Assembly (NCBI RefSeq): GCF_018304765.1
Contig: NZ_CP072642.1
Coordinates: 479,501 to 543,500, forward strand
Origin: Chloracidobacterium sp. N
Lineage (GTDB): Bacteria; Acidobacteriota; Blastocatellia; Chloracidobacteriales; Chloracidobacteriaceae
DNA: 64,000 nt
Direction: 5' to 3'
This document shows, in pieces, positions 37,053-45,330 of this stretch (the stretch's first letter is position 1; every line of letters begins with the position of its first letter). The notes below the pieces were generated by a model that did no database searches, had not been told where the DNA came from, and saw only the letters and a list, made by a program, of their open reading frames with translations. Made by a program: the position numbers and the translations under genes.

Positions 37053-37982
37053 TCAGTCCCGCCCAACCAATGGGGGCGGCGGCGGAAGGAAGAAGATGAG
37101 GCGGCGCTGGCGCAGGTCGAAGGCAATACGGAAGGGGCGCAGGGCGTCACGCCCAAGGAGAAGGGGCGTTGCAGGGGCTGTGCCGTGCAGCAGGTCGGTT
37201 GGGATGCGTTCCAGGTACAATGGCTCCAGCCGGACACTCACCGGTGACACCCGCGTGACCTCAAGTGTACGACCTGTGATGTCCCGCAGGCGGCGCGCAG
37301 CGACCGGAACCTCCGGCTGGATGCCAAAGGCTGCTGCTTTGGCGGCCGGAATGGCCAACCCAAAGCCTGAACCCGTGTCAATCAGGGCCGGTTCCCGGCC
37401 GTTGAGCGCCACGAACGGACGCTTTCCGCCCGCTTCGGGCAACCAGCGCACGACCGTTCCTCCCAGGGTCCGCTGGGGTATTAGTGGGGCCAGTGTCCGG
37501 TTGGGAAAGTCGAGTTCGTAGCCAGTGTCTCCAAAAACTTCGGTTGGATCGAGAATGCCATCCACATCGGGCGGCAGCGTCTCCACAACGACCAGGCGCC
37601 CGACGCGGGGCAGCCGGTTGTTGCGCTGTCCAAGCGCCAGCGTTTGGGCCGTCACCAGACGGTGGATGTGCCCTGCACCCGCGCCGGTGCCTTGGAGCCG
37701 CAACGTGCGGCCGGTTTCGCGTACGCTGGCGCGCGCCGCCGTACGGGGCGACAGCAGGGTAAGTCCGGCGCCGGTGTCCAGCACAAACGTAAACGGCCCG
37801 GCGTCGTTGACCCAGGCCGTCACACACAGGCCGCGCCGGTCTTCCTGCCAGATGACCGGCGCGGGCCGATACGTGGGATTTCGTTTTGGTATGGCTGCCA
37901 GGGGCAGGCTTGCCTGGGTCAGGATGACCAACCATGCCCACCACAAAGGTTGCCAACGGATGAACAACGTCGGTCGTGACAT
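37053..37982 (-). CDS. Exported retropepsin-like aspartic protease with two DTG motifs
   Basis: A 309-residue secreted protein with a signal peptide (QPLWWAWLVILTQASLPLAA). Two aspartic-protease motifs are present in one chain: FVLDTGAGLTLLS (Asp near 69) and ALIDTGSGFGLAI (Asp near 202). The hydrophobic strand VDGILDPTEVFG lies between. The single-chain pair of DTG sites resembles bacterial clan AA families with a pepsin-like internal duplication rather than a homodimeric retropepsin. The C-terminal end is Arg/Leu-rich, then Pro-rich. Start: ATG at 37982 with GGGAGG upstream. Substrate unknown, probably periplasmic. Confidence 0.82.
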   Translation of the reverse strand: MSRPTLFIRWQPLWWAWLVILTQASLPLAAIPKRNPTYRPAPVIWQEDRRGLCVTAWVNDAGPFTFVLDTGAGLTLLSPRTAARASVRETGRTLRLQGTGAGAGHIHRLVTAQTLALGQRNNRLPRVGRLVVVETLPPDVDGILDPTEVFGDTGYELDFPNRTLAPLIPQRTLGGTVVRWLPEAGGKRPFVALNGREPALIDTGSGFGLAIPAAKAAAFGIQPEVPVAARRLRDITGRTLEVTRVSPVSVRLEPLYLERIPTDLLHGTAPATPLLLGRDALRPFRIAFDLRQRRLIFFLPPPPPLVGRD

Positions 37983-38043
37983 TCTTTACCTCCCGTTGGC
38001 TGGTTTTCATCCACGTCGTATCCTGCCCGTTCCCGACCAGGTA

Positions 38044-38619
38044 TCAGTTGCGGGGACGGAGACCGTAGATGTACAGCGCCGTACCGCCGCCCCCGGCCAG
38101 GGCGCCAGCACCAGCGCCGCGCTTGCCCCCGGCTATCGCGCCCACCCCGGCACCGAGACCGGTACCGGCGGCAATCGTCACGACATCCCGCCGGTTGCGC
38201 TGCCACCAGGACTGCTGCCGCCGGGCCGCCGGAGCGTTGTCATAGTTATAATAGGCGCGCTGGCTGTTGACCGGCGCACGCCCTGTCCGTCGGTTGCCAT
38301 TTTGGCGTACCTGTCTGACCGGTGGGTTGTCCTCCACGGCCGTCGGGGCCGGTTGCGCTGGTGTCGCGGCTGGCGCTTCCTCTGGAACGAGACGATAGGT
38401 CTGCCCCTGAATCTGCACCCTACCTTCGGCTGGCAGTAACGGCTGGGCAACCGGCGTCTGTACCGGTAAGACCAGCGGCGCAGACGCCGGTGCAGAAGAA
38501 ACGGGTGAGGAACTGGAACGGGTCAGCAGCGCACCCGCGCCGCCGCCCATCAGAAACATAGCCAAAGCCCCGGCCGTGAGCTTGAGTGTATGGGGATGTT
38601 TCAGCCAATTGAAGTCCAT
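38044..38619 (-). CDS. Membrane-anchored glycine-zipper protein
   Basis: A 191-residue protein. It has an N-terminal hydrophobic anchor (LKLTAGALAMFLMGGGAGALL, about 12-32), a Pro/Val/Ala-rich linker with one small beta strand (GRVQIQGQTYRLVPEE), an Arg/Asn/Tyr-rich segment, and a glycine zipper at the C-terminus (IAAGTGLGAGVGAIAGGKRG, about 155-174). Glycine zippers in outer-envelope proteins can form or insert into membranes. The ATG at 38619 has GAGGACTC upstream. It is in the same direction as the aspartic protease and 61 bp upstream of it, so the two may be one transcript. Confidence 0.65.
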   Translation of the reverse strand: MDFNWLKHPHTLKLTAGALAMFLMGGGAGALLTRSSSSPVSSAPASAPLVLPVQTPVAQPLLPAEGRVQIQGQTYRLVPEEAPAATPAQPAPTAVEDNPPVRQVRQNGNRRTGRAPVNSQRAYYNYDNAPAARRQQSWWQRNRRDVVTIAAGTGLGAGVGAIAGGKRGAGAGALAGGGGTALYIYGLRPRN

Positions 38620-38946
38620 GGAGAGTCCTCCGTCGTCGGTCAAAAGATGCTTGGGGCGTCAACCTCGACAACTGGAAGGACAAACACCGTGCCACGCCAG
38701 CACGTCAGACCGGAAGCAAGGCACCGGGAAGCTGTGAAAACCGGGCTGGAAAATACTTTGTTCCGTAGTTTTTCCGGTTTTTTCAGTTCTGCCTGCCGGT
38801 CATCCGCATCCAGCCTCCCCGGCACGGGCGCTGCGGGCCGGCATCCGGCGACGGCGTTGTACACGATTTCGTGTCCCGTGGCGGGGCATCTACCCCAGTT
38901 GGTGCAGATGGACAGGGAGCCGGGAACGCCTCCAGGCGGGGGGGCT
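38620..38946. other. 327-bp intergenic region without a supportable gene
   Basis: No ORF with family similarity and no RNA gene was seen. It has one AT-rich island (38737-38785) with AAAACCGG (38737-38744) and CCGGTTTT (38774-38781) as an imperfect inverted repeat. It may hold the promoter of the glycine-zipper gene on its left and the end of the rapZ transcript on its right, but neither signal is clear. Confidence 0.4.
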
Positions 38947-39846
38947 TCACTTGGCCATGTCGCGGTGCCGGACGCGCACGGCAAAGCGCAGCTTGCGGAC
39001 TTCCCGGGCCAGCGCTTCGGCCATCATCACCGACCGGTGTTTGCCACCCGTGCAGCCGATGGCAATCGTGAGGTAACTGCGTCCGTCGCGCGCATAGCGC
39101 GGGACGACAAAGGCAAGCAGTTCCGCAAAGCGGTTGCGGGTTTCAACCACTTCTTCGTCAGCGAGCAGGAAATCGGCGACGGGCGCATCCCTGCCGGTCA
39201 GTGGGCGCAGTTCGGGAACGTAGTGGGGGTTTTTGAGAAAGCGCACGTCGAGCACCAGATCGGCTTCCGTCGGGATGCCGTGTTTGAAACCAAAACTCAG
39301 CAGCAGGACGCGCATGCGGGCCGTCTGCCCGGCACCGAGGGCTTCTCCGAGCTGGCGGCGGAGGTCGTAAATGGTCAGCCCGGAGGTGTCAATGATGCGG
39401 TCGGCGAGTTCGCGGACCGGTGCCAGCAGCGTCCGTTCGGCCTGGATGGCGGCGCGGAGTCCGCGCGTGTGGCGGTTCGCCGTATCCAGCGGATGCGGGC
39501 GGCGGGTTTCGCTGTAGCGGCGCATGAGCACGTCGTCAGTGGCTTCAAAAAACAGCAGCCGGACGTGGCTGACGAGTTCGCGCAGCCGCGTGTAGGCCGC
39601 CGGAAAGGCGGCGACAAAAGCCGGTTCCCGCGCATCCACTACGACGGCCGCGCGGGACAGTCCGCCTTCCGAACGGCGGCACAGTTCGGCAAAGGTCGGC
39701 AGCAGCGCCACCGGCAGGTTGTCCACACCAAAGTAGCCCAGGTCTTCCAGGGCATTGAGCGCCGACTGTTTGCCGGAACCGCTCAGTCCGGTGATGACCA
39801 CAAAGTTTGGCGGCGCAGGCGGGGGAGACTTGGGGCGACGCGGCAT
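38947..39846 (-). CDS. rapZ: RapZ/YvcJ-type nucleotide-binding RNase adapter
   Basis: A P-loop protein, 299 residues. Walker A is GLSGSGKQSALNALEDLGYF (about 19-38), then VDNLPVALLP and VVDAREPAF, and the C-terminal domain carries the family signature SFGFKHGIPTEADLVLDVRFL NPHY and IGCTGGKHRSVM. In E. coli it binds GlmZ and GlmY and brings RNase E to glmS control; in other bacteria it controls cell-wall precursor supply. The ATG at 39846 gives MPRRPKSP and is preferred over a TTG at 39924. It stands alone on the minus strand; no ptsN or rpoN gene is adjacent. Confidence 0.93.
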   Translation of the reverse strand: MPRRPKSPPPAPPNFVVITGLSGSGKQSALNALEDLGYFGVDNLPVALLPTFAELCRRSEGGLSRAAVVVDAREPAFVAAFPAAYTRLRELVSHVRLLFFEATDDVLMRRYSETRRPHPLDTANRHTRGLRAAIQAERTLLAPVRELADRIIDTSGLTIYDLRRQLGEALGAGQTARMRVLLLSFGFKHGIPTEADLVLDVRFLKNPHYVPELRPLTGRDAPVADFLLADEEVVETRNRFAELLAFVVPRYARDGRSYLTIAIGCTGGKHRSVMMAEALAREVRKLRFAVRVRHRDMAK

Positions 39847-39949
39847 CACGAATCCAAAATGGCCGGCCAGGCAGGGACTCGGCGTGTTGGCCACATCCTG
39901 TGTCGTGCCAACCGCATTGGGCAAGGTGCCGCCGGCAAAAAGGTACCGC

Positions 39950-39989
39950 CAACAAAAAAGTTCGGGATGCCCCGGCAGGCATCCCGAAC
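39950..39989 (-). terminator. Terminator after the nuoI-like gene
   Basis: A perfect 12-bp stem, GTTCGGGATGCC and GGCATCCCGAAC (39960-39971 and 39978-39989), with a 6-base loop. On the minus strand it is followed by TTTTTTGTT. It lies about 28 bp past the nuoI stop. Confidence 0.88.
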
Positions 39990-40017
39990 GGCGTGACTGG
40001 CAGTGTTACGTTGGGTT

Positions 40018-40569
40018 TCAGTTAAGTTGGCGTCCGTAGCGGACGATTTCCCGTCCCTTTTCGAGCTGTTCGCGGTCCCAGACCATGCCGGCCCGGTTGT
40101 AGCTGGCCAGCTCAAACTCCTGAGTCAGCTCGATGCAGTCGGTCGGGCAGGCTTCCACGCACAGGTCACAGAACATGCAGCGCGACGTGTCATAGACGTA
40201 AGTGGCAAGCACTTTCTTTTTCTTCGGCTTGCCGTCTTCCATGACCACGCGGTTGACAGCGCCGACATTGATGCAGTTTTCCGGGCAGGCCAGGGCGCAC
40301 AGGTTACACGCAATGCACAGCGTGTCGCCGGTGGCCGGGTCGAGGTTCAGACGTGGCGCGCCACGAAACCGCTCGCTGACCTTGGGACGCTCTTCCGGGT
40401 AAAACTCCGTGTAAGCGCCGCGCAGCGGGTCACCGCCGGTGCCACGGGGTTCGGTCAGTACCTTTTTGGTGTACTTGAAGGTAAGCGCAAAGCCCTTGAG
40501 CAAATCCAGCATGAAGAAGCGCTCCAGGGTCTGCTTCCAGTTGCGTCTGGTGGGCGCGGTTGTCGTCAT
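40018..40569 (-). CDS. nuoI: NADH-quinone oxidoreductase subunit I-like ferredoxin
   Basis: A 183-residue two-[4Fe-4S] ferredoxin, the size of NuoI. The cluster motifs are CIACNLCALACPENCI and CMFCDLCVEACPTDCI, and the N-terminal amphipathic helix region (LLKGFALTFKYTKKVL) and YPEERPKVSERFRG match subunit I. It normally sits in the complex I peripheral arm. Here it stands alone with its own terminator, and no other nuo gene is nearby, so it may supply a complex I encoded elsewhere or act as a separate ferredoxin. Start: ATG at 40569 with GAGG about ten bases upstream. Confidence 0.9.
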   Translation of the reverse strand: MTTTAPTRRNWKQTLERFFMLDLLKGFALTFKYTKKVLTEPRGTGGDPLRGAYTEFYPEERPKVSERFRGAPRLNLDPATGDTLCIACNLCALACPENCINVGAVNRVVMEDGKPKKKKVLATYVYDTSRCMFCDLCVEACPTDCIELTQEFELASYNRAGMVWDREQLEKGREIVRYGRQLN

Positions 40570-40775
40570 AAGTGTTTTTCCTCGTGGGAGTTGCAAGTGC
40601 CGGGCCGGCGTGGAGGTTGAACCGCGTGAAAGCGTGGTATAGCCTTCCGGGGCTACTGGCGAAGCCGTCAACCACGATTTGTGCCAAGTGGTGGTGACGT
40701 TTGCCGGCGTCATTGAAAGCGTTTGAGGACTTTCAAACTGTTTGCAGGCACACATTTCAAGGGAGGTATCCGGTA

Positions 40776-41495
40776 ATGCATGGATGGCTAAGAACGGTCG
40801 TGGCCGGGTTGCTTGTGGGGACGCCGCTGCTGGTCGGCAGCGTTTCAACCCCGGCAGCCGCGGCCAAAGCAGCCGCGGTCAAAATTGACCGCAAGGTACG
40901 CGAACGGCTCGACCGTTCAGCAGAGATACTGACCGAAATCATGCGCGCGCCTGACCAGGGCCTGTCGCCGGATTTTCTGCGCCAGTGTGAAGGGTTGGTG
41001 TTCATTCCGGGCGTCAAGAAAGGTGCCCTGATCGTGGGTGGACAGTTTGGCCGGGGCGTCATGGTCGTGCGCCAACCCAACCGGCAGTGGGGGCCGCCCG
41101 GCTTTGTCACGCTGGGAGGCGGCAGCTTTGGCCTCCAAATCGGCGGGCAGAGCACCGATGTCATTTTGCTGGTGATGAACCGCCGCGGGATTGAAAAACT
41201 GGCTTCCAACAAGTTCAAACTCGGCGCGGATGCCTCGGTGGCGGCTGGCCCTGTGGGGCGTGACCTCAAAGCGGGGACGGACATCCAGATGCAGTCCGAG
41301 ATTCTCAGCTATTCGCGTTCACAGGGCGTCTTTGCGGGCCTGTCCCTGGAAGGCGCGACCCTGCAGGTGGATGATGAGGCCAACAAAGCCATTTACGGGC
41401 GCACCGTGGCCAGCCGGGAAGTTGTTGAAGGCACGCTGCCGCGCCCGAAAGAGGCCGCCCGGCTGTATGCCGTCCTTCGGCGGTACGCCGGTTGA
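40776..41495 (+). CDS. Exported Ysc84/SYLF lipid-binding-domain protein
   Basis: A 239-residue exported protein. The signal peptide is WLRTVVAGLLVGTPLLVGSV, cleaved near the PAAAA run. The SYLF/Ysc84 domain fills the rest: QCEGLVFIPGVKKGALIVGG, GFVTLGGGSFGLQIGGQSTD, VILLVMNRRG and SRSQGVFAGLSLEGATLQVD. The domain binds lipids in eukaryotes; bacterial copies are exported and their role is not known. Start: ATG at 40776 with GGGAGG at spacing nine. It is 35 bp upstream of the cysteine desulfurase on the same strand. Confidence 0.88.
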   Translation: MHGWLRTVVAGLLVGTPLLVGSVSTPAAAAKAAAVKIDRKVRERLDRSAEILTEIMRAPDQGLSPDFLRQCEGLVFIPGVKKGALIVGGQFGRGVMVVRQPNRQWGPPGFVTLGGGSFGLQIGGQSTDVILLVMNRRGIEKLASNKFKLGADASVAAGPVGRDLKAGTDIQMQSEILSYSRSQGVFAGLSLEGATLQVDDEANKAIYGRTVASREVVEGTLPRPKEAARLYAVLRRYAG

Positions 41496-41530
41496 TCGGG
41501 AGACTTCATTTCCGGGAAACAGGCTGAACC

Positions 41531-42715
41531 ATGCCTTTGTCCTCGTCACCCGTTTACCTTGACAATGCCGCCACGACCCGCGTGCTGCCGGAAGTTGTGG
41601 CGGCCTTGTTGCCGTATCTGACCGAACAGTACGGCAATGCCTCGTCGGTGCACGCCTTTGGGCAGCGGGCCCGGTCGGCCGTTGAACGCGCCCGCCGGCA
41701 GGTGGCCGCACTCATTGGCAGCGAACCCGCTGAAATCACCTTTCTCAGCGGCGGAACGGAAGCCAACAACCTGGCCATCCGGGGCGTGGTTGAGTCCTAT
41801 GGTGATGCCGTTCGCCGCAACCACATCGTCACCACGTCCTTTGAGCATCCGTCCGTGCTGGCTCCCTGTCAGGCGCTCGAAGCGGCCGGTTTTCGGGTGA
41901 CGTACCTGCCGGTTGGCACCGCCGGGCGCGTGAGGGTGGAAGACGTGGCCCAGGCCCTGACCGATGACACCTGCCTGGTAACGGTCATGCTGGCCAACAA
42001 CGAGGTCGGCACACTGCAACCGGTGGCCGACATCGGGGCGCTCGTCGCAGAACGTCGCCAGCGTGGACAAGCCATTTTTCTGCATACGGATGCCGTTCAG
42101 GCCGTCGGCAAAATCCCCGTCAACGTCCGCGACCTGAAGGTGGACCTGCTTTCACTTTCCGGCCACAAGCTGCATGCGCCCAAAGGCATCGGCGCACTGT
42201 ATGTTGCCAGGCATGTACGGTTGGCGGCACAGCAGCTTGGGGGCCAGCAGGAACGCGGCCGCCGGGCCGGAACGGAAGCCGTTGCCCACATCGTGGCGCT
42301 GGGCTGTGCGGCGGAGCTTGCTGCCGAACGGCTTGACCAAATGGAAGCCGTCCGTGCGCTGCGCGATGAACTCGAACATGGGCTGCGCGCGCGTCTGCCC
42401 CGGCTGGTTATCAATGGCGCTGCGTCACCACGTTTGCCCAACCTGACCAACCTTGCATTTGACGGCCTTGATGCCAATCGGCTCGTCATCGCCCTTGACC
42501 TTGCCGGCATTGCCGTTTCAACGGGTTCGGCCTGCTCCTCCGGCACGACCGAGCCGAGCCATGTCCTGCGCGCCATAGGGTTGCCGCCGGAGCGGGTACG
42601 CGGCTCCATCCGCGTCAGCCTGAGCCAGGAAACGACGGCGGCCGACATCGCCCGTGTGCTTGAAGTCCTGCCCCAGACGGTGGAGCGTCTGTCCCGTCAG
42701 TCCGTCGCTGCCTGA
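41531..42715 (+). CDS. Cysteine desulfurase (NifS/IscS family)
   Basis: A PLP enzyme that removes sulfur from cysteine for Fe-S clusters, thiamine and tRNA thiolation; 394 residues. Motifs: YLDNAATTRVLPEV, GNASSVHAFGQRA, LSGGTEANNLAI, the PLP lysine in LSGHKLHAPKG (Lys near 213) and the active cysteine loop STGSACSSGTTEPSHVLRA (Cys near 335). The short cysteine loop places it in the NifS/IscS group. No iscU or iscR lies beside it. The sulfur could supply ThiS (35.8 kb) and the Fe-S proteins at 46-52 kb. Confidence 0.93.
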   Translation: MPLSSSPVYLDNAATTRVLPEVVAALLPYLTEQYGNASSVHAFGQRARSAVERARRQVAALIGSEPAEITFLSGGTEANNLAIRGVVESYGDAVRRNHIVTTSFEHPSVLAPCQALEAAGFRVTYLPVGTAGRVRVEDVAQALTDDTCLVTVMLANNEVGTLQPVADIGALVAERRQRGQAIFLHTDAVQAVGKIPVNVRDLKVDLLSLSGHKLHAPKGIGALYVARHVRLAAQQLGGQQERGRRAGTEAVAHIVALGCAAELAAERLDQMEAVRALRDELEHGLRARLPRLVINGAASPRLPNLTNLAFDGLDANRLVIALDLAGIAVSTGSACSSGTTEPSHVLRAIGLPPERVRGSIRVSLSQETTAADIARVLEVLPQTVERLSRQSVAA

Positions 42716-42719
42716 AAAC

Positions 42720-44099
42720 ATGTCAAGTGAAGGCTTCCCACGCGCCACAGCCTATCTTCAGTGCATGGAGACAAACTGCCAGGCCACCTACGACGCTGGC
42801 GAGCGAATCTACACCTGCGAGCAGTGCGGTGGGTTGCTCGATGTGCAGTACGAATGGCAACGCGCCCGGTTGTTCGATGTGCTGGAGACCTTCGATGCCC
42901 GGCGTGCGTCTTTTCATCCGCACGACATCAGCGGCGTCTGGCGTTTCCGTGAACTGCTGCCCTTTGTGACTTCGCCCACGCAGATTGTCACCTTGGGCGA
43001 AGGCAACACGCCGGTGTGGGATGTGCCACGCAGCGCCGGCTATGCCGGTCTCAAACGGCTGGCGGTGAAGCACCAGGGTCTCAATCCGACCGGTTCCTTC
43101 AAGGACAACGGCATGACGACCGGCATGGCGCAGGCCCGCCGGCTGGGAGCGCGGGCCGTGGCCTGTGCCAGTACCGGCAACACGTCGGCCTCACTGGCCG
43201 CCTATGCTGCGCGCGCCGGTGTCCACGGAATTGTCTTCATCCCCGGCGGGCGCATTGCCTACGGCAAGCTGGCGCAGAGTCTCGACTACGGCGCGGTGAC
43301 ACTTCAGATCGAAGGCAACTTCGACGATGCCATGCGTCTGGTTCGGGAACTGGCCCGTACTACGCCGCTGTATCTGCTCAACTCGGTCAATCCGTTTCGG
43401 CTCGAAGGGCAGAAGACGATTGCCTTCGAGCTGTTGCAGCAGCGCCGGTGGCGCGTACCCGACTGGGTTGTGGTACCGGGCGGCAATCTCGGCAATGTCT
43501 CGGCGTTGGGCAAGGGCTTCAAAGAACTGCATGACTTGGGGCTGATCGCACGGCTTCCCCGGCTGGCCGTCATTCAGGCGGAAGGTGCAGCGCCGCTGGC
43601 GCAGTGGTACGCCGCCGGCCAGACCGGCAATCTTGCGCCTGTGGCGCGGCCCAAGACCCTGGCGACAGCGATTCAGATTGGCAATCCCGTGTCGTGGTGG
43701 AAGGCCGTTCGCGCCCTGGAGTGGACGAACGGCGTATGTGCCGCAGTTTCCGAACAGGAAATTGCCGACGCCAAAGCCATGCTGGGGCGCGACGGCATCG
43801 GCTGCGAACCGGCCAGCGCCGCAACCGTGGCCGGACTGCGGCGGCTCGTTGGGGGGAGTGTCATTCACCCGGACGCCGACGTGGTGGCGATTCTGACGGG
43901 CAATACCCTCAAGGACCCGGACTTCACGGTGCAATACCACACCGGGCAGCTCTATACCGACGCCGAACGTGAAACCCATCTCACCCGCGCCGAAGGGAAG
44001 CTGACTGCGACCTTTGCCAATACCCCCCGGCGGGTTCCGGCCGATGCCAACGCCCTGCGGCAGGTCATCCTCGACCTTCTGGAAACACCGCCGGCCTGA
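42720..44099 (+). CDS. thrC: Threonine synthase
   Basis: Converts O-phosphohomoserine to threonine with PLP, 459 residues. An N-terminal zinc-ribbon-like segment (LQCMETNCQATYD, YTCEQCGGLLDV) precedes the fold, as in long-form threonine synthases. The PLP lysine is in LNPTGSFKDNGMTTGMAQA (Lys near 128), followed by ACASTGNTSASLAAYAARAG and PGGNLGNVSALGKGF. The ATG at 42720 is four bases after the desulfurase stop, so the two genes are coupled. No thrA or thrB is adjacent. Confidence 0.94.
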   Translation: MSSEGFPRATAYLQCMETNCQATYDAGERIYTCEQCGGLLDVQYEWQRARLFDVLETFDARRASFHPHDISGVWRFRELLPFVTSPTQIVTLGEGNTPVWDVPRSAGYAGLKRLAVKHQGLNPTGSFKDNGMTTGMAQARRLGARAVACASTGNTSASLAAYAARAGVHGIVFIPGGRIAYGKLAQSLDYGAVTLQIEGNFDDAMRLVRELARTTPLYLLNSVNPFRLEGQKTIAFELLQQRRWRVPDWVVVPGGNLGNVSALGKGFKELHDLGLIARLPRLAVIQAEGAAPLAQWYAAGQTGNLAPVARPKTLATAIQIGNPVSWWKAVRALEWTNGVCAAVSEQEIADAKAMLGRDGIGCEPASAATVAGLRRLVGGSVIHPDADVVAILTGNTLKDPDFTVQYHTGQLYTDAERETHLTRAEGKLTATFANTPRRVPADANALRQVILDLLETPPA

Positions 44100-44108
44100 T
44101 TGGGGCGT

Positions 44109-44885
44109 ATGCGGCAGGGGGTGCTTTTCCAAAGGCATGGCAGACGACACTGGCTGATCTGGCTGCTTATGGCCGGTTGGCTGCTTGCCGGTGTCGTTCC
44201 TGTCCTTTCCCAAGAAGACGATCCTGAGACCCTGCCGGAAAAAAGCCCCAACTGGACAGAACGCACCGGCGCACGCGCGGCTTTTGTCGCCGATGCCGGT
44301 CTGGCGGCGTTACGAACGACACCTGGCCCCGGCGGCGATCTCAAACAGCGCCTGCGCGTCGGGCGGCGCGTCTATGTGCTTGGCGGACGCCGGGTGGTTG
44401 AAGACCGTGTATATGTGTTCGTCGCCGTGACCCGGCGCACACGGGGCTGGATGGACCGGCGGGCGCTGGTACGTCCGGCCCAGCCGGGAGATGATGCCAG
44501 GCTGCTGGCGCTCATCCGGGCTGAAACCGGCGGCTACGAACGCCTGCGGCTGTGCCGGCTGTTTGAAAACCTGTTCCGCCGGTCGCCCCAGTTGCCAACG
44601 GTGCTGTTGCTGCTCGGAGAAACGGCCGAGGCCGAGGCCCCGCTGATATACCGGCGCGCCGAACGCCGGGTGTCCCAGCGGGCCGCCGCCGGGAATGCCG
44701 ATGTCAGGGCGTACTTTGATGACGAGCCGGCGCTGGATCGGTACAACCGGCTGGGGGTGAAGTTCCGCTATGATGCGGTGCGGAAGGCGTATCGCTACGA
44801 CGGCGCGGCCTACCGGCGGCTGGTACAGCAGTACCCACGCGCGCCGGAAGCCGAAATAGCGCGCCAGCGGTTGGCCGGCTTCTGA
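44109..44885 (+). CDS. Exported protein with SH3-like domain
   Basis: A 258-residue exported protein. The N-terminus has a signal anchor (WLIWLLMAGWLLAGVVPVLS) and a mature part with an SH3b-like strand pattern (AALRTTPGPGGDLKQRLRVG, VEDRVYVFVAVTRRTRGWMD, DRRALV). The rest is Arg/Ala-rich and helical (QLPTVLLLLGETAEAE). Bacterial SH3 domains often bind peptidoglycan. The ATG at 44109 is preferred; a TTG at 44100 is possible. The start is nine bases past the thrC stop, but a functional link with threonine synthesis is not expected. Confidence 0.65.
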   Translation: MRQGVLFQRHGRRHWLIWLLMAGWLLAGVVPVLSQEDDPETLPEKSPNWTERTGARAAFVADAGLAALRTTPGPGGDLKQRLRVGRRVYVLGGRRVVEDRVYVFVAVTRRTRGWMDRRALVRPAQPGDDARLLALIRAETGGYERLRLCRLFENLFRRSPQLPTVLLLLGETAEAEAPLIYRRAERRVSQRAAAGNADVRAYFDDEPALDRYNRLGVKFRYDAVRKAYRYDGAAYRRLVQQYPRAPEAEIARQRLAGF

Positions 44886-44901
44886 GGTGGTTGTGGTCAG
44901 C

Positions 44902-45162
44902 CTACGGGCAGGTACACGGTGCGCCGCTTCCTCCCCGGCGGTCGGCCGCGGCTTCCGCCTGGGCGCGGGTGTCAAATTCGCCAAGCAGGCAGACCTGTCC
45001 GCGGGCGCGCTGCATCTGCTCCGGCGTGCGCGTGTCCACTTCGAGTTTCCCATTGGCGCAGTAGAGACGGTACTTTACGTCTGCGTGAACGATACCAATG
45101 GCCAGGCAGCATGCCAGTCCCAATGCCAAACCTGTGAGCAGCCCTGAGCGCGCGGTCAGCAT
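44902..45162 (-). CDS. Small exported protein, two to four cysteines
   Basis: An 86-residue exported protein with signal peptide LLTGLALGLACCLAIGIVHA. The mature part, about 60 residues, has the charged middle LEVDTRTPEQMQRARGQ and four cysteines (CANG, VCLLG, and PCTCP at the end), possibly forming disulfides. I do not recognise the family. The ATG at 45162 has GGGAGAG at good spacing. It is convergent with the SH3-protein gene and divergent from the helicase gene. Confidence 0.5.
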   Translation of the reverse strand: MLTARSGLLTGLALGLACCLAIGIVHADVKYRLYCANGKLEVDTRTPEQMQRARGQVCLLGEFDTRAQAEAAADRRGGSGAPCTCP

Positions 45163-45233
45163 GGCAAGTTTCTCTCCCTATCCAAAGCAACGTATCCTGT
45201 CCAAGGCAGCATATTGGAGCGTTTCCGGCATAG

Positions 45234-45264
45234 AACCTTTGGTGTGCATTGCACACCAAAGGTT
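45234..45264. repeat. Perfect 14-bp stem hairpin in the helicase leader
   Basis: AACCTTTGGTGTGC and GCACACCAAAGGTT form a perfect 14-bp inverted repeat with loop ATT. It is not followed by a T-run on either strand, so it is not a normal terminator. Confidence 0.85.
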
Positions 45265-45281
45265 GCTTGCGCCATAGTGCC

Positions 45282-45309
45282 GGATGGTTGCCGGTGGTCG
45301 CAACCATCC
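45282..45309. repeat. Second 10-bp stem hairpin in the helicase leader
   Basis: GGATGGTTGC and GCAACCATCC form a perfect 10-bp inverted repeat with an 8-base loop, ending 21 bases before the helicase ATG. With the first hairpin it gives a two-hairpin leader. Confidence 0.8.
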
Positions 45310-45330
45310 AATCTGGCTGGTTTTGATCCC

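Noticed and set aside
40713-40736. Inverted repeat TTGAAAG/CTTTCAA before the Ysc84 gene as an operator
   Set aside because: Seven base pairs with a 10-base gap can arise by chance in an AT-richer spacer. No second copy is present.
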